64,000 nucleotides of DNA from AP-15 sp963738185 (GTDB lineage: Bacteria; Pseudomonadota; Alphaproteobacteria; ATCC43930; CGMCC-115725): positions 1,674,001 through 1,738,000 of the forward strand of contig CAVTVA010000003.1 of assembly GCA_963738185.1 (NCBI GenBank), in the 5' to 3' direction. The position numbers and the translations under genes are program-made. Positions 35,825 through 44,371 of this stretch are shown here, piece by piece (position 1 is the stretch's first letter; the number at the start of each line of letters is the position of its first letter). The notes under the pieces are model-generated. The model ran no database searches. It saw only the letters and a list, made by a program, of their open reading frames with translations, and was not told the DNA's origin.

Positions 35825-37270
35825 GTGCGCGCTTTGCCCAACAAGAACCGCGCGATGCTCCATCTGATGGCGATCACGGCCTTGATCTGGGGCACGTTGG
35901 TGGTGGCCGTGTCGTTCCCGGCGCCGGCGGCGACTGCCCAGCCGCTCGCGGCCGACCAGCAGGGCCCGCTCGAGGCCCGCAAGGAAGCGCTGTTCCAACA
36001 GATGCTGCGCAACCCCGCCAACCTCGACGTTGCCTTTGCCTATGCCGATGTTTCGGCGCGTCTTGGCGATTACGAGGCAGCGGTCTCGGCGCTCGAGCGA
36101 ATGCTGCTGTTCAACCCCGATCTACCGCGGGTCGATCTCGAGCTCGGGGCCCTCTACTTCCGCATGGGCTCCCTCGCCGTCGCCCGCGATTATTTCGAAA
36201 AAGCCGCCGCCGCCACCCCGCCGCCGCCGGCCGAGGTCCGCGCCCGCATCGCCGAATACCTGGCGCAGATCGACAAGCGCCAGTCGCGCCACCAGCTGTC
36301 CGGCTACATTTTTTTGGGCGGCCAATACCAGACCGACGCCAATGTCGCCCCCGGCTCGCCGCTGATCCTGTCGCCGATCGGCCCGGTGCTGCTCAACAAT
36401 CAGTTTGTCAAACAGCCCTCGGGCAGCGTGTTCGCCAGCGGCTCGCTATTATACAGCTACGATCTGGAAACCCAGAACCACGACACGCTCGAGGTTACCA
36501 GCGTCGGCTACGTCAATCACTATCTGAATGAAGCGGTGACCCGCCTCGACCTCGACCTGCTCGAGGCGACCGCAGGGCCGCGCCTCAACTTTCCGAATGG
36601 CGGGCTGGTCGGCCACCAGTTCGCTTCGGTTAAACCTTATGCCATTTTCGACGAGGTCGGGCTGGGCGAGAACCAGTATTTTGACGCCTATGGCGCCGGG
36701 CTCGAATACGACGAGATCGTCTGGGGCGATTTGGCGCTGAAATCGGTCTTCGAATTTCGCCAAAAGAACTTCACCAACGCCCCCGACCGGCCGCTGTCGC
36801 GCGGCCTTGACGGCAGCGACAAGCTGGTCTCGCTGTCGGCGACCAAGCCGCTCGGCGCAAATTCGGCGCTGAACCTCGAATTCGACTATCTCGACCAGAC
36901 AACGCGTCTGGCCTACTACACAAACGACAGCTACGCGGTGACCGGGGCCTATCGCATCCACTACGGCGCACCGTTCGCCCTCTCACCCTATCCTTGGGAG
37001 AGCTCGCTGTTTGTCGGCCGCGCCTGGAGCATCTATGCCGCCGCCGACCCGTGCTGCAACACCAGCGGCAATTTGTTTCCCAACATTTATCCGGCCGGCT
37101 ACAGCAGCCAACTGACGCAACGCTGGCGCTTTGGCGTGACCGAAGCGGTGCCGGTCACCGCGACGATCGCGGTGGTGCTGCAATTGGAGCGCGACATCGT
37201 CTCGTCAAACCTGCCGATTTACGCCTACACTAACAATTCGGTGTTGCTCGGGCCGCAAATCCGCTTTTAA
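35825..37270 (+). CDS. TPR plus outer-membrane beta-barrel protein (Slam-like)
   Basis: About 481 aa from a GTG at 35825 with GGGGGA upstream. A signal-anchor or signal peptide (about 12-39) is followed by TPR helices (about 48-150: AFAYADVSARLGDYEAAVSAL, LELGALYFRMGSLAVARDYF). From SGYIFLGGQYQTDANVAPG (about 158) to the terminal aromatic residue (QIRF) the sequence alternates as in outer-membrane strands. N-terminal TPR plus C-terminal barrel is the layout of Slam/DUF560 proteins, which move surface proteins across the outer membrane. The gene 28 nt downstream encodes a matching cargo. Function by architecture only. Confidence 0.8.
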   Translation: MRALPNKNRAMLHLMAITALIWGTLVVAVSFPAPAATAQPLAADQQGPLEARKEALFQQMLRNPANLDVAFAYADVSARLGDYEAAVSALERMLLFNPDLPRVDLELGALYFRMGSLAVARDYFEKAAAATPPPPAEVRARIAEYLAQIDKRQSRHQLSGYIFLGGQYQTDANVAPGSPLILSPIGPVLLNNQFVKQPSGSVFASGSLLYSYDLETQNHDTLEVTSVGYVNHYLNEAVTRLDLDLLEATAGPRLNFPNGGLVGHQFASVKPYAIFDEVGLGENQYFDAYGAGLEYDEIVWGDLALKSVFEFRQKNFTNAPDRPLSRGLDGSDKLVSLSATKPLGANSALNLEFDYLDQTTRLAYYTNDSYAVTGAYRIHYGAPFALSPYPWESSLFVGRAWSIYAAADPCCNTSGNLFPNIYPAGYSSQLTQRWRFGVTEAVPVTATIAVVLQLERDIVSSNLPIYAYTNNSVLLGPQIRF

Positions 37271-37298
37271 GGCAGGCCCATCCGGAGAAGAGGGTTCG

Positions 37299-40172
37299 AT
37301 GATGGCGCTCGTCCGGCAGCCGCTGCGGATCATCGCGCTGGCCGCGCTGTTGCTCGGCCCTGGGCTCGCCGGCACGGCGTTTGCCCAGCAGAAGGTCGGC
37401 ATCGACAGCGCGGTCAACCCGGCGGCGATGGGCATCCCGCCGGGCGGCGCCCCGCGGCGGCTGGTGCTGGGCCAGGACGTGCTGTTCAACGAGCGCATTA
37501 GCACCGGGGCGGACGGGCAGACGCAGGTCCTGTTTGTCGATGAATCGACCCTGTCGGTCGGGCCGAACGCGAACATGACGATCGACCAGTTCGTCTATAA
37601 CCCGCATACAGGGACCGGCAAGCTGGTCGCGAGCCTGACCCGCGGCGTGTTCCGCTTTGTCGGCGGCAAGCTCAGCAAGCAAGACAACGCGGTCACGATG
37701 CGCACGCCGGCGGCCACCATCGGCATCCGCGGCGGGGTCATGCTGGTGCGGCTCGGGCCTGGGCCGGGCTGCGCCGCGGCTGCGCCGGCCGCGTCGGCCG
37801 CGTCGGCCGCCGGCTGCAACGCGCTCGAGGTCATCTTTGTCTACGGCAAGGGCGTCACCGTGACCGGGTTGAACGGGGTCGCGCAGACGATTACCCGGCC
37901 GGGCTTCGCGGTCGGCGTGTCGCGGCCCGGCGCCTCGCCATCGGATCCCGGCCCGGCGCCTCCGGGCGCCACCGTGGCCCTGCTCGACCAGCTCGACGGG
38001 CGGCCCGGCGGCCATGGCGGCGCGCCGGCGATCCCGACCGAGATCATGGTGGCCAACAGCGGCATCGCCAACACGATTTCGGCCAGCATCGCCTCCAGCA
38101 TCGAGGCCTCGACGCGCAGCCAGCCGCCGGCGGCGCAGCCGCGCAACGCCAATGCCACGGTCGAGCTGAGCCAGCTGAACAACCAGAATGCCTCGGTGCC
38201 GGGGGCCACGGTCACCCCGGTCAATGGCGGCCCCAGCATCGCCATCGCCCAATTTCCCGGCCACTTGCCAGCGATTCCGGTGGTCGTGCCGCCGGTCGTC
38301 CCGCCGCCGATCACGCCGATCGTGGTCCCGCCGGTGCCCCCAGCCCCGCCAATGCCGCCAACCCCGCCGGCGCCGCCAACCCCGCCTATCAACATCGCCG
38401 GGCTTGCCGGCGCTTATTACGATACCGGGGGCCAAGGCACGGCCTTGGGGTTCAGCAGCGCGGGCTCGCCCTATGCCAGCGGCACGGTCGTCAATGGCCG
38501 GTTTGGCGCCAACGGCCCGTTTGGCGCGGTCAGCTTCCCGCTGGCCGCCGGCGGAGCGGTCCTCGCCCGCTCGGGCGTGGGCACGACGAGCCCGCTCGGC
38601 CCGGTCACCGGTGCCACGTACCTCGCGCCCGACGGCTCATTCTTTTTTGCCGATCTGGCGCCGGTCGGCCAGCCGGCCCAACGCGAATTCGTCTATGGCG
38701 GACAGCCGGTCGGCGCGAATTTCACCGCGGCGGCCGGCCCGCGGGTGCTGGCTTTTGCCGTGGTGCCGGACGGCGCCCTGGCCTCGGCCATTCCCTTTAT
38801 CCGGCGACAGGCGGGCGGCGCGCTGACCAGCCCCAGCGTCTCGCCGCTGATCCTGGCGACCCCGGCCGGGAGCGTGTTTTCGACCGGCGCCGGCGCGACC
38901 AAGGCGCTGCAGGCGAGCCTGGCGGTCAGCGGCACCGGCGCCAAGCAAAGCTCGGCGATCGTCGTTCTGGTCGGCAACGTCTTTGGCAGCCCGGCGGCTC
39001 TTCAAGGGGTCATCCACGGCAGTTATCTGGCCACCGCGACAGCACAGCCGGTCCGCATCAACAGCTATTACGCGACCCCGACCGATGGCGCCGGCAACAG
39101 TTTTTATGGCCGCAACGCGATCTCGGGCTTTGTGCTGAGCCCCGGCGCCGGGGCTGCCAGCGCGGTCGAAACCAACACCTTGAACCAGGCGACGACCGCC
39201 AATTATCAATTCGCCCAGCCGCTATTGCCGGTCGCGACGCCGAATGCGGCCACCGCAACCCCGACCGCGCAGACCTTGACCGGCTGGTTCGGTGGGATCA
39301 TGACCAAGGAGCCCAATGGCGGCGCCGGCCGGCCGATCCCCTACATTCTCGCCGGCCGAGCGGTCATCTCGACCTATCCCAGCGATCTGCACATCACCGC
39401 GACCCTGACCGGCGGCGACCCCGCCACCTCGAGCACCAGCGGAATCCGCGCGGGCAATGGCATGGTGCTGCAATTCGGCTCGACCGGCGGGACCAATGCC
39501 CGGCAGGCCTACATCAACAACAACCTGTTCGCGGCCGAGGAAAGCCCGAACAAGCCGTCGATGGTCAACGGCAACGACGTTCCGCTCAACTTGTCGTTCC
39601 CCAACACCAACCCGAACATCTATCTGGTCACGCAGACCGCGGCGCCGCCGACCGGGCTGTTGCCAAAGGGCCTGTGCAGCGCGTGCCGGTACCTGCAATG
39701 GGGCTATTGGGGCGGCGAGCTCGACACGCCGGCCCCAAGCGAAAGCGCCGCGCGCGTCGATGTCGGGCACATCAATTCCTGGATTGCCGGGATGCCCACC
39801 AGCGTCGGCGACATCTCGAGCCTCAAGGCGGCCAACTTCACCGGCAGCTATGCCGGCAATCTGTTCGGGACCGTGTTCAACAACGGCGCGCAATATCTGG
39901 CGTCCGGCGGACTGACCGCGGTTTACCATTTCGGCACCGGGCGCGGATCGTTCTCGGTCGCCAACTATGATGGGTTGAGCTTCACCGCGAACGGCAATAT
40001 CGCGCTGTCCGGACCCAACTATAATTTCGGGCTCAAAGCGGCCGGTGTGGCGGGCGCGGTCTCCGGCAGCTTCTATGGCCCGATGGCGGCAGAAACCGGC
40101 GGCAATTTCGCCTTTGGCAAGACCGTCGGCTCGCCTTATTTCACCTCGGGCGTCTTCGCCGCCAAGCGTTGA
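37299..40172 (+). CDS. Secreted FecR-domain protein with TbpB-like C-terminal barrel
   Basis: A 957-aa protein. A signal peptide (1-29, cut at AFA-QQ, no lipobox Cys) precedes a FecR domain (about 45-150: LFNERISTGADGQTQVLFVD, LSVGPNANMTIDQFVY, LVASLTRGVFRFVGGKL, TPAATIGIRGG). A long Pro/Val-rich linker (about 325-365) leads to a glycine-rich passenger. The last 110 residues have GTGRGSFSVANYDG, then VSGSFYGPMAAETGGNFAF and YFTSGVFAAKR; this G-x-F-Y-G-P-x-A-x-E-x-G-G pattern is that of the TbpB/Slam-effector barrel. Encoded 28 nt after the Slam-like gene, so likely its export cargo, released or held at the surface. Confidence 0.82.
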   Translation: MMALVRQPLRIIALAALLLGPGLAGTAFAQQKVGIDSAVNPAAMGIPPGGAPRRLVLGQDVLFNERISTGADGQTQVLFVDESTLSVGPNANMTIDQFVYNPHTGTGKLVASLTRGVFRFVGGKLSKQDNAVTMRTPAATIGIRGGVMLVRLGPGPGCAAAAPAASAASAAGCNALEVIFVYGKGVTVTGLNGVAQTITRPGFAVGVSRPGASPSDPGPAPPGATVALLDQLDGRPGGHGGAPAIPTEIMVANSGIANTISASIASSIEASTRSQPPAAQPRNANATVELSQLNNQNASVPGATVTPVNGGPSIAIAQFPGHLPAIPVVVPPVVPPPITPIVVPPVPPAPPMPPTPPAPPTPPINIAGLAGAYYDTGGQGTALGFSSAGSPYASGTVVNGRFGANGPFGAVSFPLAAGGAVLARSGVGTTSPLGPVTGATYLAPDGSFFFADLAPVGQPAQREFVYGGQPVGANFTAAAGPRVLAFAVVPDGALASAIPFIRRQAGGALTSPSVSPLILATPAGSVFSTGAGATKALQASLAVSGTGAKQSSAIVVLVGNVFGSPAALQGVIHGSYLATATAQPVRINSYYATPTDGAGNSFYGRNAISGFVLSPGAGAASAVETNTLNQATTANYQFAQPLLPVATPNAATATPTAQTLTGWFGGIMTKEPNGGAGRPIPYILAGRAVISTYPSDLHITATLTGGDPATSSTSGIRAGNGMVLQFGSTGGTNARQAYINNNLFAAEESPNKPSMVNGNDVPLNLSFPNTNPNIYLVTQTAAPPTGLLPKGLCSACRYLQWGYWGGELDTPAPSESAARVDVGHINSWIAGMPTSVGDISSLKAANFTGSYAGNLFGTVFNNGAQYLASGGLTAVYHFGTGRGSFSVANYDGLSFTANGNIALSGPNYNFGLKAAGVAGAVSGSFYGPMAAETGGNFAFGKTVGSPYFTSGVFAAKR

Positions 40173-40206
40173 TGGCTGGCGCGCCGTGACGGCAGCCGAC
40201 GGCCGC

Positions 40207-40241
40207 AAAAAACCCGCCAGCAGAGCGCCAGCGGGGTTTTT
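40207..40241. terminator. Bidirectional intrinsic terminator
   Basis: AAAAAACCCGC (40207-40217) pairs with GCGGGGTTTTT (40231-40241). With an A-run on one side and a T-run on the other it can stop both the plus-strand FecR gene and the convergent minus-strand gene at 40289. Confidence 0.85.
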
Positions 40242-40288
40242 GCTAAGGAGTGGTTGCGCCAGCGCCGTCCGAACGCCGCGCGCTCGCG

Positions 40289-40675
40289 TCAGTTGGGGCG
40301 GGGACCCACTCCGGCCGCATCATAAGGATGGCGCGCCGGGAGGGCATCGGCCGAGGTCGCACGGTAGTGCACATCAACTCCGGACGAGTGGGAACCGGGC
40401 TTGGGGCCGATCGAGGTCGAATAGGGATGATAATCGGGGTTGGTCGCATAATCCGCCGGCGGCTGATAGTGCGGCTCTTCCTTCCAGAACTGGCTGCCGC
40501 CGGGCTTGGGGTAAAAGCTCTGCGTCGAGCCGTAGGGCTGGGTTACCGCGCTCTGCTGCTGGGGCACCACGCCGCCGCCGGGCGGCAGCGAAGAGATCGA
40601 CTGCGCCTGCGCGGCGAGTGCGGTCCCGGCCACCAGCCCGAAGCCGAGGAGGACCGATTTGACGATGCTCGGCAT
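40289..40675 (-). CDS. Small exported Pro/Tyr-rich protein
   Basis: A 128-aa protein from the ATG at 40675 with GGAG eight bases upstream. The signal peptide (about 1-24, ending AAQA) is followed by a disordered mature chain rich in Pro, Gly, Ser, Gln and Tyr (YPKPGGSQFWKEEPHYQPP). No cysteines or motifs are visible. I do not recognise a family; it may be an envelope-associated protein. Confidence 0.7.
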   Translation of the reverse strand: MPSIVKSVLLGFGLVAGTALAAQAQSISSLPPGGGVVPQQQSAVTQPYGSTQSFYPKPGGSQFWKEEPHYQPPADYATNPDYHPYSTSIGPKPGSHSSGVDVHYRATSADALPARHPYDAAGVGPRPN

Positions 40676-40765
40676 ATTGCCATCTCCAGTTGATCTGTGA
40701 ATACGGGAGGACCCATCGTCAGCCCGACAAACTCTTCCCGCAAATGATAATATTGCATCGCAACC

Positions 40766-41740
40766 ATGAACACAGTTCATTTTAACGCCGTGGACCTGAA
40801 TCTGCTGCGGGTTTTCGACGCGCTGATCGAGGAGCGCAGCGTCACCCGCGCCGGCGAACGGCTCGGCCTGACGCAATCGGCGATCAGCCATGCGCTGAAC
40901 CGGTTGCGTTATGTGCTCGAGGACGAGCTGTTTGTGCGCGGGCCCGAGGGCATGCGGCCGACGGTGCGCGCCGCCGAGATCGCGCCGCGGCTGCGGCAAG
41001 GGCTGCTGCACCTGCAGCTGGCGCTGACCCCCAGCGATTTTGTGCCCGCACAGACCGCCCGGCGCTTTACGATCATCTGCGGCGAATATGTCGGCGCCGT
41101 GCTGGTTCCCGGCCTATTGGCACGATTGCGCGAAGAAGCGCCCCACGCCGAGTTCCGGATCCGGCCGAGCAACACGGGGGTCGCCGAGGCGCTGCTCGCC
41201 GGGCGCGCCGATTTGGCGATCGGCAGCTTCCGACGCGTGCCCGAATGGTTCGCCTGCGCGCCGCTGTTCAGCGAGACGCGCGTGTGGGTGGTCAGCGCCG
41301 ACAACCCCGCCGCCGCGTGGCCGGAGCTGACCTTGGAACGGCTCGCCTCGCTACCGCACTTGATCAACTCGGCGACTGGCGAGGACGAGCAGGCGGTGGC
41401 CGGCTATGTCATCGATCACGGGCTCGAACGGCTGGTGTTGCGCAGCGAGGTGGGTCTGCTGCAAGGCGCGCTCGCGGCCCAAGGGCTGAGCCGGATCGTC
41501 GGCCTGACGACGCCGCACTTTCTTGCGGCGCTTGCCGTGATCAGCCACTCGGATATGGCCGCGCCGCTGCCGCGCCGCCTCGCCATCGCCTTTGCCGGGG
41601 TCTACCGTCTCAAGCTGTTCGAACCGCCCTATGTGTCGCCGCCGTTCGAAATCATGGCGCTGTGGCACCGCGAGCACGGCAGCGAGCCCGCTACCCAGTG
41701 GCTGCGCGGCGTGCTGCACGAAGTCGCCGCCGCACTGTGA
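40766..41740 (+). CDS. LysR-family transcriptional regulator
   Basis: A 324-aa protein with the N-terminal winged helix DLNLLRVFDALIEERSVTRAG and LGLTQSAISHALNRLRYVLED (about 9-55), then a periplasmic-binding-fold effector domain (about 95-310). The DLNLLRVFDAL start and FxRxPEG-like wing resemble the NodD/PcaQ/SyrM subgroup. Its start lies 90 nt from the divergent small exported gene, a possible target. The effector is unknown. Confidence 0.92.
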   Translation: MNTVHFNAVDLNLLRVFDALIEERSVTRAGERLGLTQSAISHALNRLRYVLEDELFVRGPEGMRPTVRAAEIAPRLRQGLLHLQLALTPSDFVPAQTARRFTIICGEYVGAVLVPGLLARLREEAPHAEFRIRPSNTGVAEALLAGRADLAIGSFRRVPEWFACAPLFSETRVWVVSADNPAAAWPELTLERLASLPHLINSATGEDEQAVAGYVIDHGLERLVLRSEVGLLQGALAAQGLSRIVGLTTPHFLAALAVISHSDMAAPLPRRLAIAFAGVYRLKLFEPPYVSPPFEIMALWHREHGSEPATQWLRGVLHEVAAAL

Positions 41741-41789
41741 TCGCCGCCGGCCGCCGCGCCTGGGCGCCGCTTCCGAAATGTGCGAGTTT

Positions 41790-42641
41790 TTATTCGACCG
41801 GTTTGAGGCGGCCGTCCTCGAGGGCGACGATGCGGTCGAGGCGGCGGGCGAGGTCGAGATTGTGGGTTGCGATCAGCGCGGCCAGGCCGGTGCGGCGGAC
41901 CAGGCCGACCAGGGTTTCGAGCACGCTGTCGCCAGTGGCGTGGTCGAGGTTGCCGGTCGGCTCGTCGCCGAGCAGGATTTTCGGGTCGTTGGCCAGCGCG
42001 CGCACGATCGCGACCCGCTGCTGCTCGCCGCCCGAGAGCCGCGCCGGGCGGTGCGCGGCCCGCGGCGCCAGCCCGACCCCCTCCAGCAGCGCCGCCGCTT
42101 TCTGCCGGGCGCGGCTGCGCGGGATGCCGGCGATCATCTGCGGCAGCATGACGTTTTCGAGCGCCGAGAACTCCGGCAGCAGATGGTGAAACTGATAGAC
42201 AAAGCCCAATTCCGACCGGCGCAGCAGGGTTCGCTGCGGATCGGACAGACGGGCGCAATCGACGCCGCCGATCAGCACAGCACCACTGTCGGGGCGCTCA
42301 AGCAGCCCCGCGAGGTGCAGCAGGGTCGATTTGCCCGCACCCGAGGGACCGACCAGCGCCACCAGCTCGCCGGCGCGCAGCACCAGATCTGCCCCGTTCA
42401 GCACCACGATCTCGGCTGCCCCGGTCTTAAAGACGCGCCGCACGCCGCGCAATTCCAGCGCCGGCGCGCTCTTTTCGGGGCCGCCAAACCTCTTCTCCCT
42501 CTCCCCCTCGGGGGAGAGGGTCGGGGTGAGGGGGCGGTCTCCGAAACCGGCGGGAGCGCAGCCCCCCTCACCCTGCCCTCTCCCCCCGTCGGGGGGCGAG
42601 GGTTTTTCATTCGGAGAAAATTGTTCGAAACGAGCCATCAT
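41790..42641 (-). CDS. lolD: Lipoprotein-releasing ABC ATPase with repeat-encoded N-terminal insert
   Basis: ATPase of the Lol system, which extracts lipoproteins from the inner membrane. Walker A GPSGAGKSTLL, signature LSGGEQQRVAIVRAL and Walker B ILLGDEPTGNLD are intact, plus GFVYQFHHLLPEF of the LolD type. The 283-aa product is about 50 residues longer than usual: after MMARFEQFSPNEKP, residues about 15-52 (PPDGGRGQGEGG to LTPTLSPEGEREKR) are the translation of a palindromic repeat. The ATG overlaps the lolC stop (ATGATGG), and no good later start exists, so the insert is probably translated. Confidence 0.92.
   Translation of the reverse strand: MMARFEQFSPNEKPSPPDGGRGQGEGGCAPAGFGDRPLTPTLSPEGEREKRFGGPEKSAPALELRGVRRVFKTGAAEIVVLNGADLVLRAGELVALVGPSGAGKSTLLHLAGLLERPDSGAVLIGGVDCARLSDPQRTLLRRSELGFVYQFHHLLPEFSALENVMLPQMIAGIPRSRARQKAAALLEGVGLAPRAAHRPARLSGGEQQRVAIVRALANDPKILLGDEPTGNLDHATGDSVLETLVGLVRRTGLAALIATHNLDLARRLDRIVALEDGRLKPVE
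42493..42605. repeat. CTCTCCCCC/GGGGGAGAG palindromic repeat inside lolD
   Basis: Left half: CTCCCTCTCCCCCTCGGGGG with GAGAGGGTCGGGGTGAGG; right half: CCTCACCCTGCCCTCTCCCC with CCGTCGGGGGGCGAGGG. Each half is itself a hairpin, and the two halves pair with one another. Its length keeps the lolD frame open. Confidence 0.85.
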
Positions 42642-43882
42642 TCGTAGCGCAGCGCTTCGACCGGGTCGAGCCGGGCGGCGCGCCAGGAGGGGTAGAGGGT
42701 GGCGAGGAACGAGAGGACCAGCGCCATGATCACGACGGTCGCGACCTCGCCGGTGTCGATCCGCGCCGGGATGCGGGTGAAGAAATAGATTTCGGCCGAA
42801 AACAGGTTGACCCCAACGATGTTCTGGACGAACTCGCGGATCGCCTCGATGTTGCGGGTAAACGCGACGCCGATCGCCAACCCCGCCAGCGTTCCGACAA
42901 CGCCGATGCTGGCGCCGGACAGCATGAAAATCCGCAGGATCATGCCGCGCGAGGCGCCCATCGTCCGCAGGATCGCGATGTCGCGGCCCTTGTCCTTCAC
43001 CATCATGATCATGCTCGAGATGATGTTGAAGGCGGCGACCACGATGATCAGGGTCAAGATCAGGAACATGACGTTGCGCTCGATCTCGACCGCGTTGAAC
43101 AGGCTCGAATTGGCCTGCTGCCAATCGACGATCCGCACCTTGCCGCCGAGAGCCGCGTCGATCAGCCGGGCCTCTACGTCCACCCGGTCGGGGTCGGCGA
43201 CATAGACCTGCAGATCGCTGACCGCATGCGGCAGGCGAAAGAACAGCTGGGCCGCGTCGAGCGGGGCGTAGATAAAGCTGTTGTCGTATTCGTACATGCC
43301 GACATTGAACAATGCGACGACGTGGTAGGTTTTGAGCCGCGGCATCGTGCCAAAGACGGTGGCGGTCCCTTGCGGCGAAATCAGCGTGACCCGGCCGTTG
43401 ACGCCGATGCCGAGCCGCTGCGCCAGGCGATAGCCGACGACGACGCCGTCATCGCCGAACGCGGCGAGCGAGCCCGCCACGATGCGGCCCGAGACCAGCC
43501 GCAAGCCCTGCAGGTCTGCCGGCCGGATGCCGCGCACCAGGGCGCCCGCGGCACCAGCGTCGGTCGTCGCCATGACCTGGCCCTCAACGACCGGAATCGC
43601 CGCGGTGACGCCCGGCACCCGCTTCACCTTTTGCGCCGCGGCCGCGAAATCGCCGAGCGACCCGGTTTGCGCGTAGACCCCGAGATCGCCGTTCAGCCCG
43701 AGGATGCGGCTCATCAGATCGGCGCGAAACCCGTTCATCACCGACATGACGATAATCAGTGTGGCGACGCCGAGGGCGATCCCGAGCAGCGAAAAGATCG
43801 CGATGACCGAAACGAACCCCTCCGCCCGCCGCGCCCGCAGATAGCGGAACGCCACCATCCGCTCAAAAGTGTTAAAGATCAC
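42638..43882 (-). CDS. lolC: Lipoprotein-releasing ABC permease (LolC/E family)
   Basis: A 414-aa inner-membrane permease: one N-terminal span (FVSVIAIFSLLGIALGVATLIIVMSVMNGF), a periplasmic MacB-type domain (about 55-260), then three spans containing the FtsX-type core MILRIFMLSGASIGVVGTLAG and the C-terminal YPSWRAARLDPVEALRYE. It partners with LolD to release outer-membrane lipoproteins. GTG start 1 nt after the preceding stop. The proS-lolC-lolD order is conserved in Alphaproteobacteria. Confidence 0.93.
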   Translation of the reverse strand: MIFNTFERMVAFRYLRARRAEGFVSVIAIFSLLGIALGVATLIIVMSVMNGFRADLMSRILGLNGDLGVYAQTGSLGDFAAAAQKVKRVPGVTAAIPVVEGQVMATTDAGAAGALVRGIRPADLQGLRLVSGRIVAGSLAAFGDDGVVVGYRLAQRLGIGVNGRVTLISPQGTATVFGTMPRLKTYHVVALFNVGMYEYDNSFIYAPLDAAQLFFRLPHAVSDLQVYVADPDRVDVEARLIDAALGGKVRIVDWQQANSSLFNAVEIERNVMFLILTLIIVVAAFNIISSMIMMVKDKGRDIAILRTMGASRGMILRIFMLSGASIGVVGTLAGLAIGVAFTRNIEAIREFVQNIVGVNLFSAEIYFFTRIPARIDTGEVATVVIMALVLSFLATLYPSWRAARLDPVEALRYE

Positions 43883-43883
43883 G

Positions 43884-44198
43884 TCACTCGGTTCGCGGTT
43901 GGCTAATCGGGATCAAGGCGCTCAGCGCGTCTTCGGTGTACTCGATGTCGCCGTTCCAATAATCGATCAATACGCGGCGATTTAGGTCTATCCACCGCCT
44001 GACCAGATCGAATTCCTGGGAGGTCAAGGCGCCACGGACCAGGCGCGGGACCGGGCGAACCGCCACGCTCAGCAGTTCCGAGGGGCGCACCTTCGCGGTA
44101 CGGGCGAGCTTGATCGGGACGTCGTGGCGCGCTCCACCCTTTTGCGAGATAAACACGACAAAGGGCAAGCCGGTGCGCTCGGGGCGCAAATTAGCCAT
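43884..44198 (-). CDS. Small conserved protein (MANLRPxRTGLP family)
   Basis: A 104-aa protein beginning MANLRPERTGLPFVVFISQK, with a GGARHDVPIKLAR block and ending in FDLVRRWIDLNRRVLIDYWNGDIEY. It is fused in frame to the wrong-frame tail of proS only because of a frameshift upstream; it has its own ATG at 44198. I recall similar short proteins in many Alphaproteobacteria, with no known function. It directly precedes lolC by 1 nt. Confidence 0.78.
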   Translation of the reverse strand: MANLRPERTGLPFVVFISQKGGARHDVPIKLARTAKVRPSELLSVAVRPVPRLVRGALTSQEFDLVRRWIDLNRRVLIDYWNGDIEYTEDALSALIPISQPRTE

Positions 44199-44245
44199 CT
44201 CAAACGATGCCTGCCCGGCGATGTCTTCGGAAGCGGCGTCCCTCT

Positions 44246-44347
44246 CGTCATTCCCACGCAAGCGGGAATCCAGGGCCTCAGCCGCCATGCCCGTTTTTTG
44301 GCCCTGCGGGGGACCGGCTCTGGACCCTCGCTTTCGCGAGGGTGACG
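44246..44347. repeat. GTCATTCCCGC-class palindromic element
   Basis: CGTCATTCCCACGCAAGCGG with GAATCCAG (44246-44273) pairs with CTGGACCCTCGCTTTCGCGAG with GGTGACG (44320-44347). It lies between proS and the next gene on the same strand. Confidence 0.85.
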
Positions 44348-44371
44348 GCGGAGTTTGCAAATTTCGCCACC

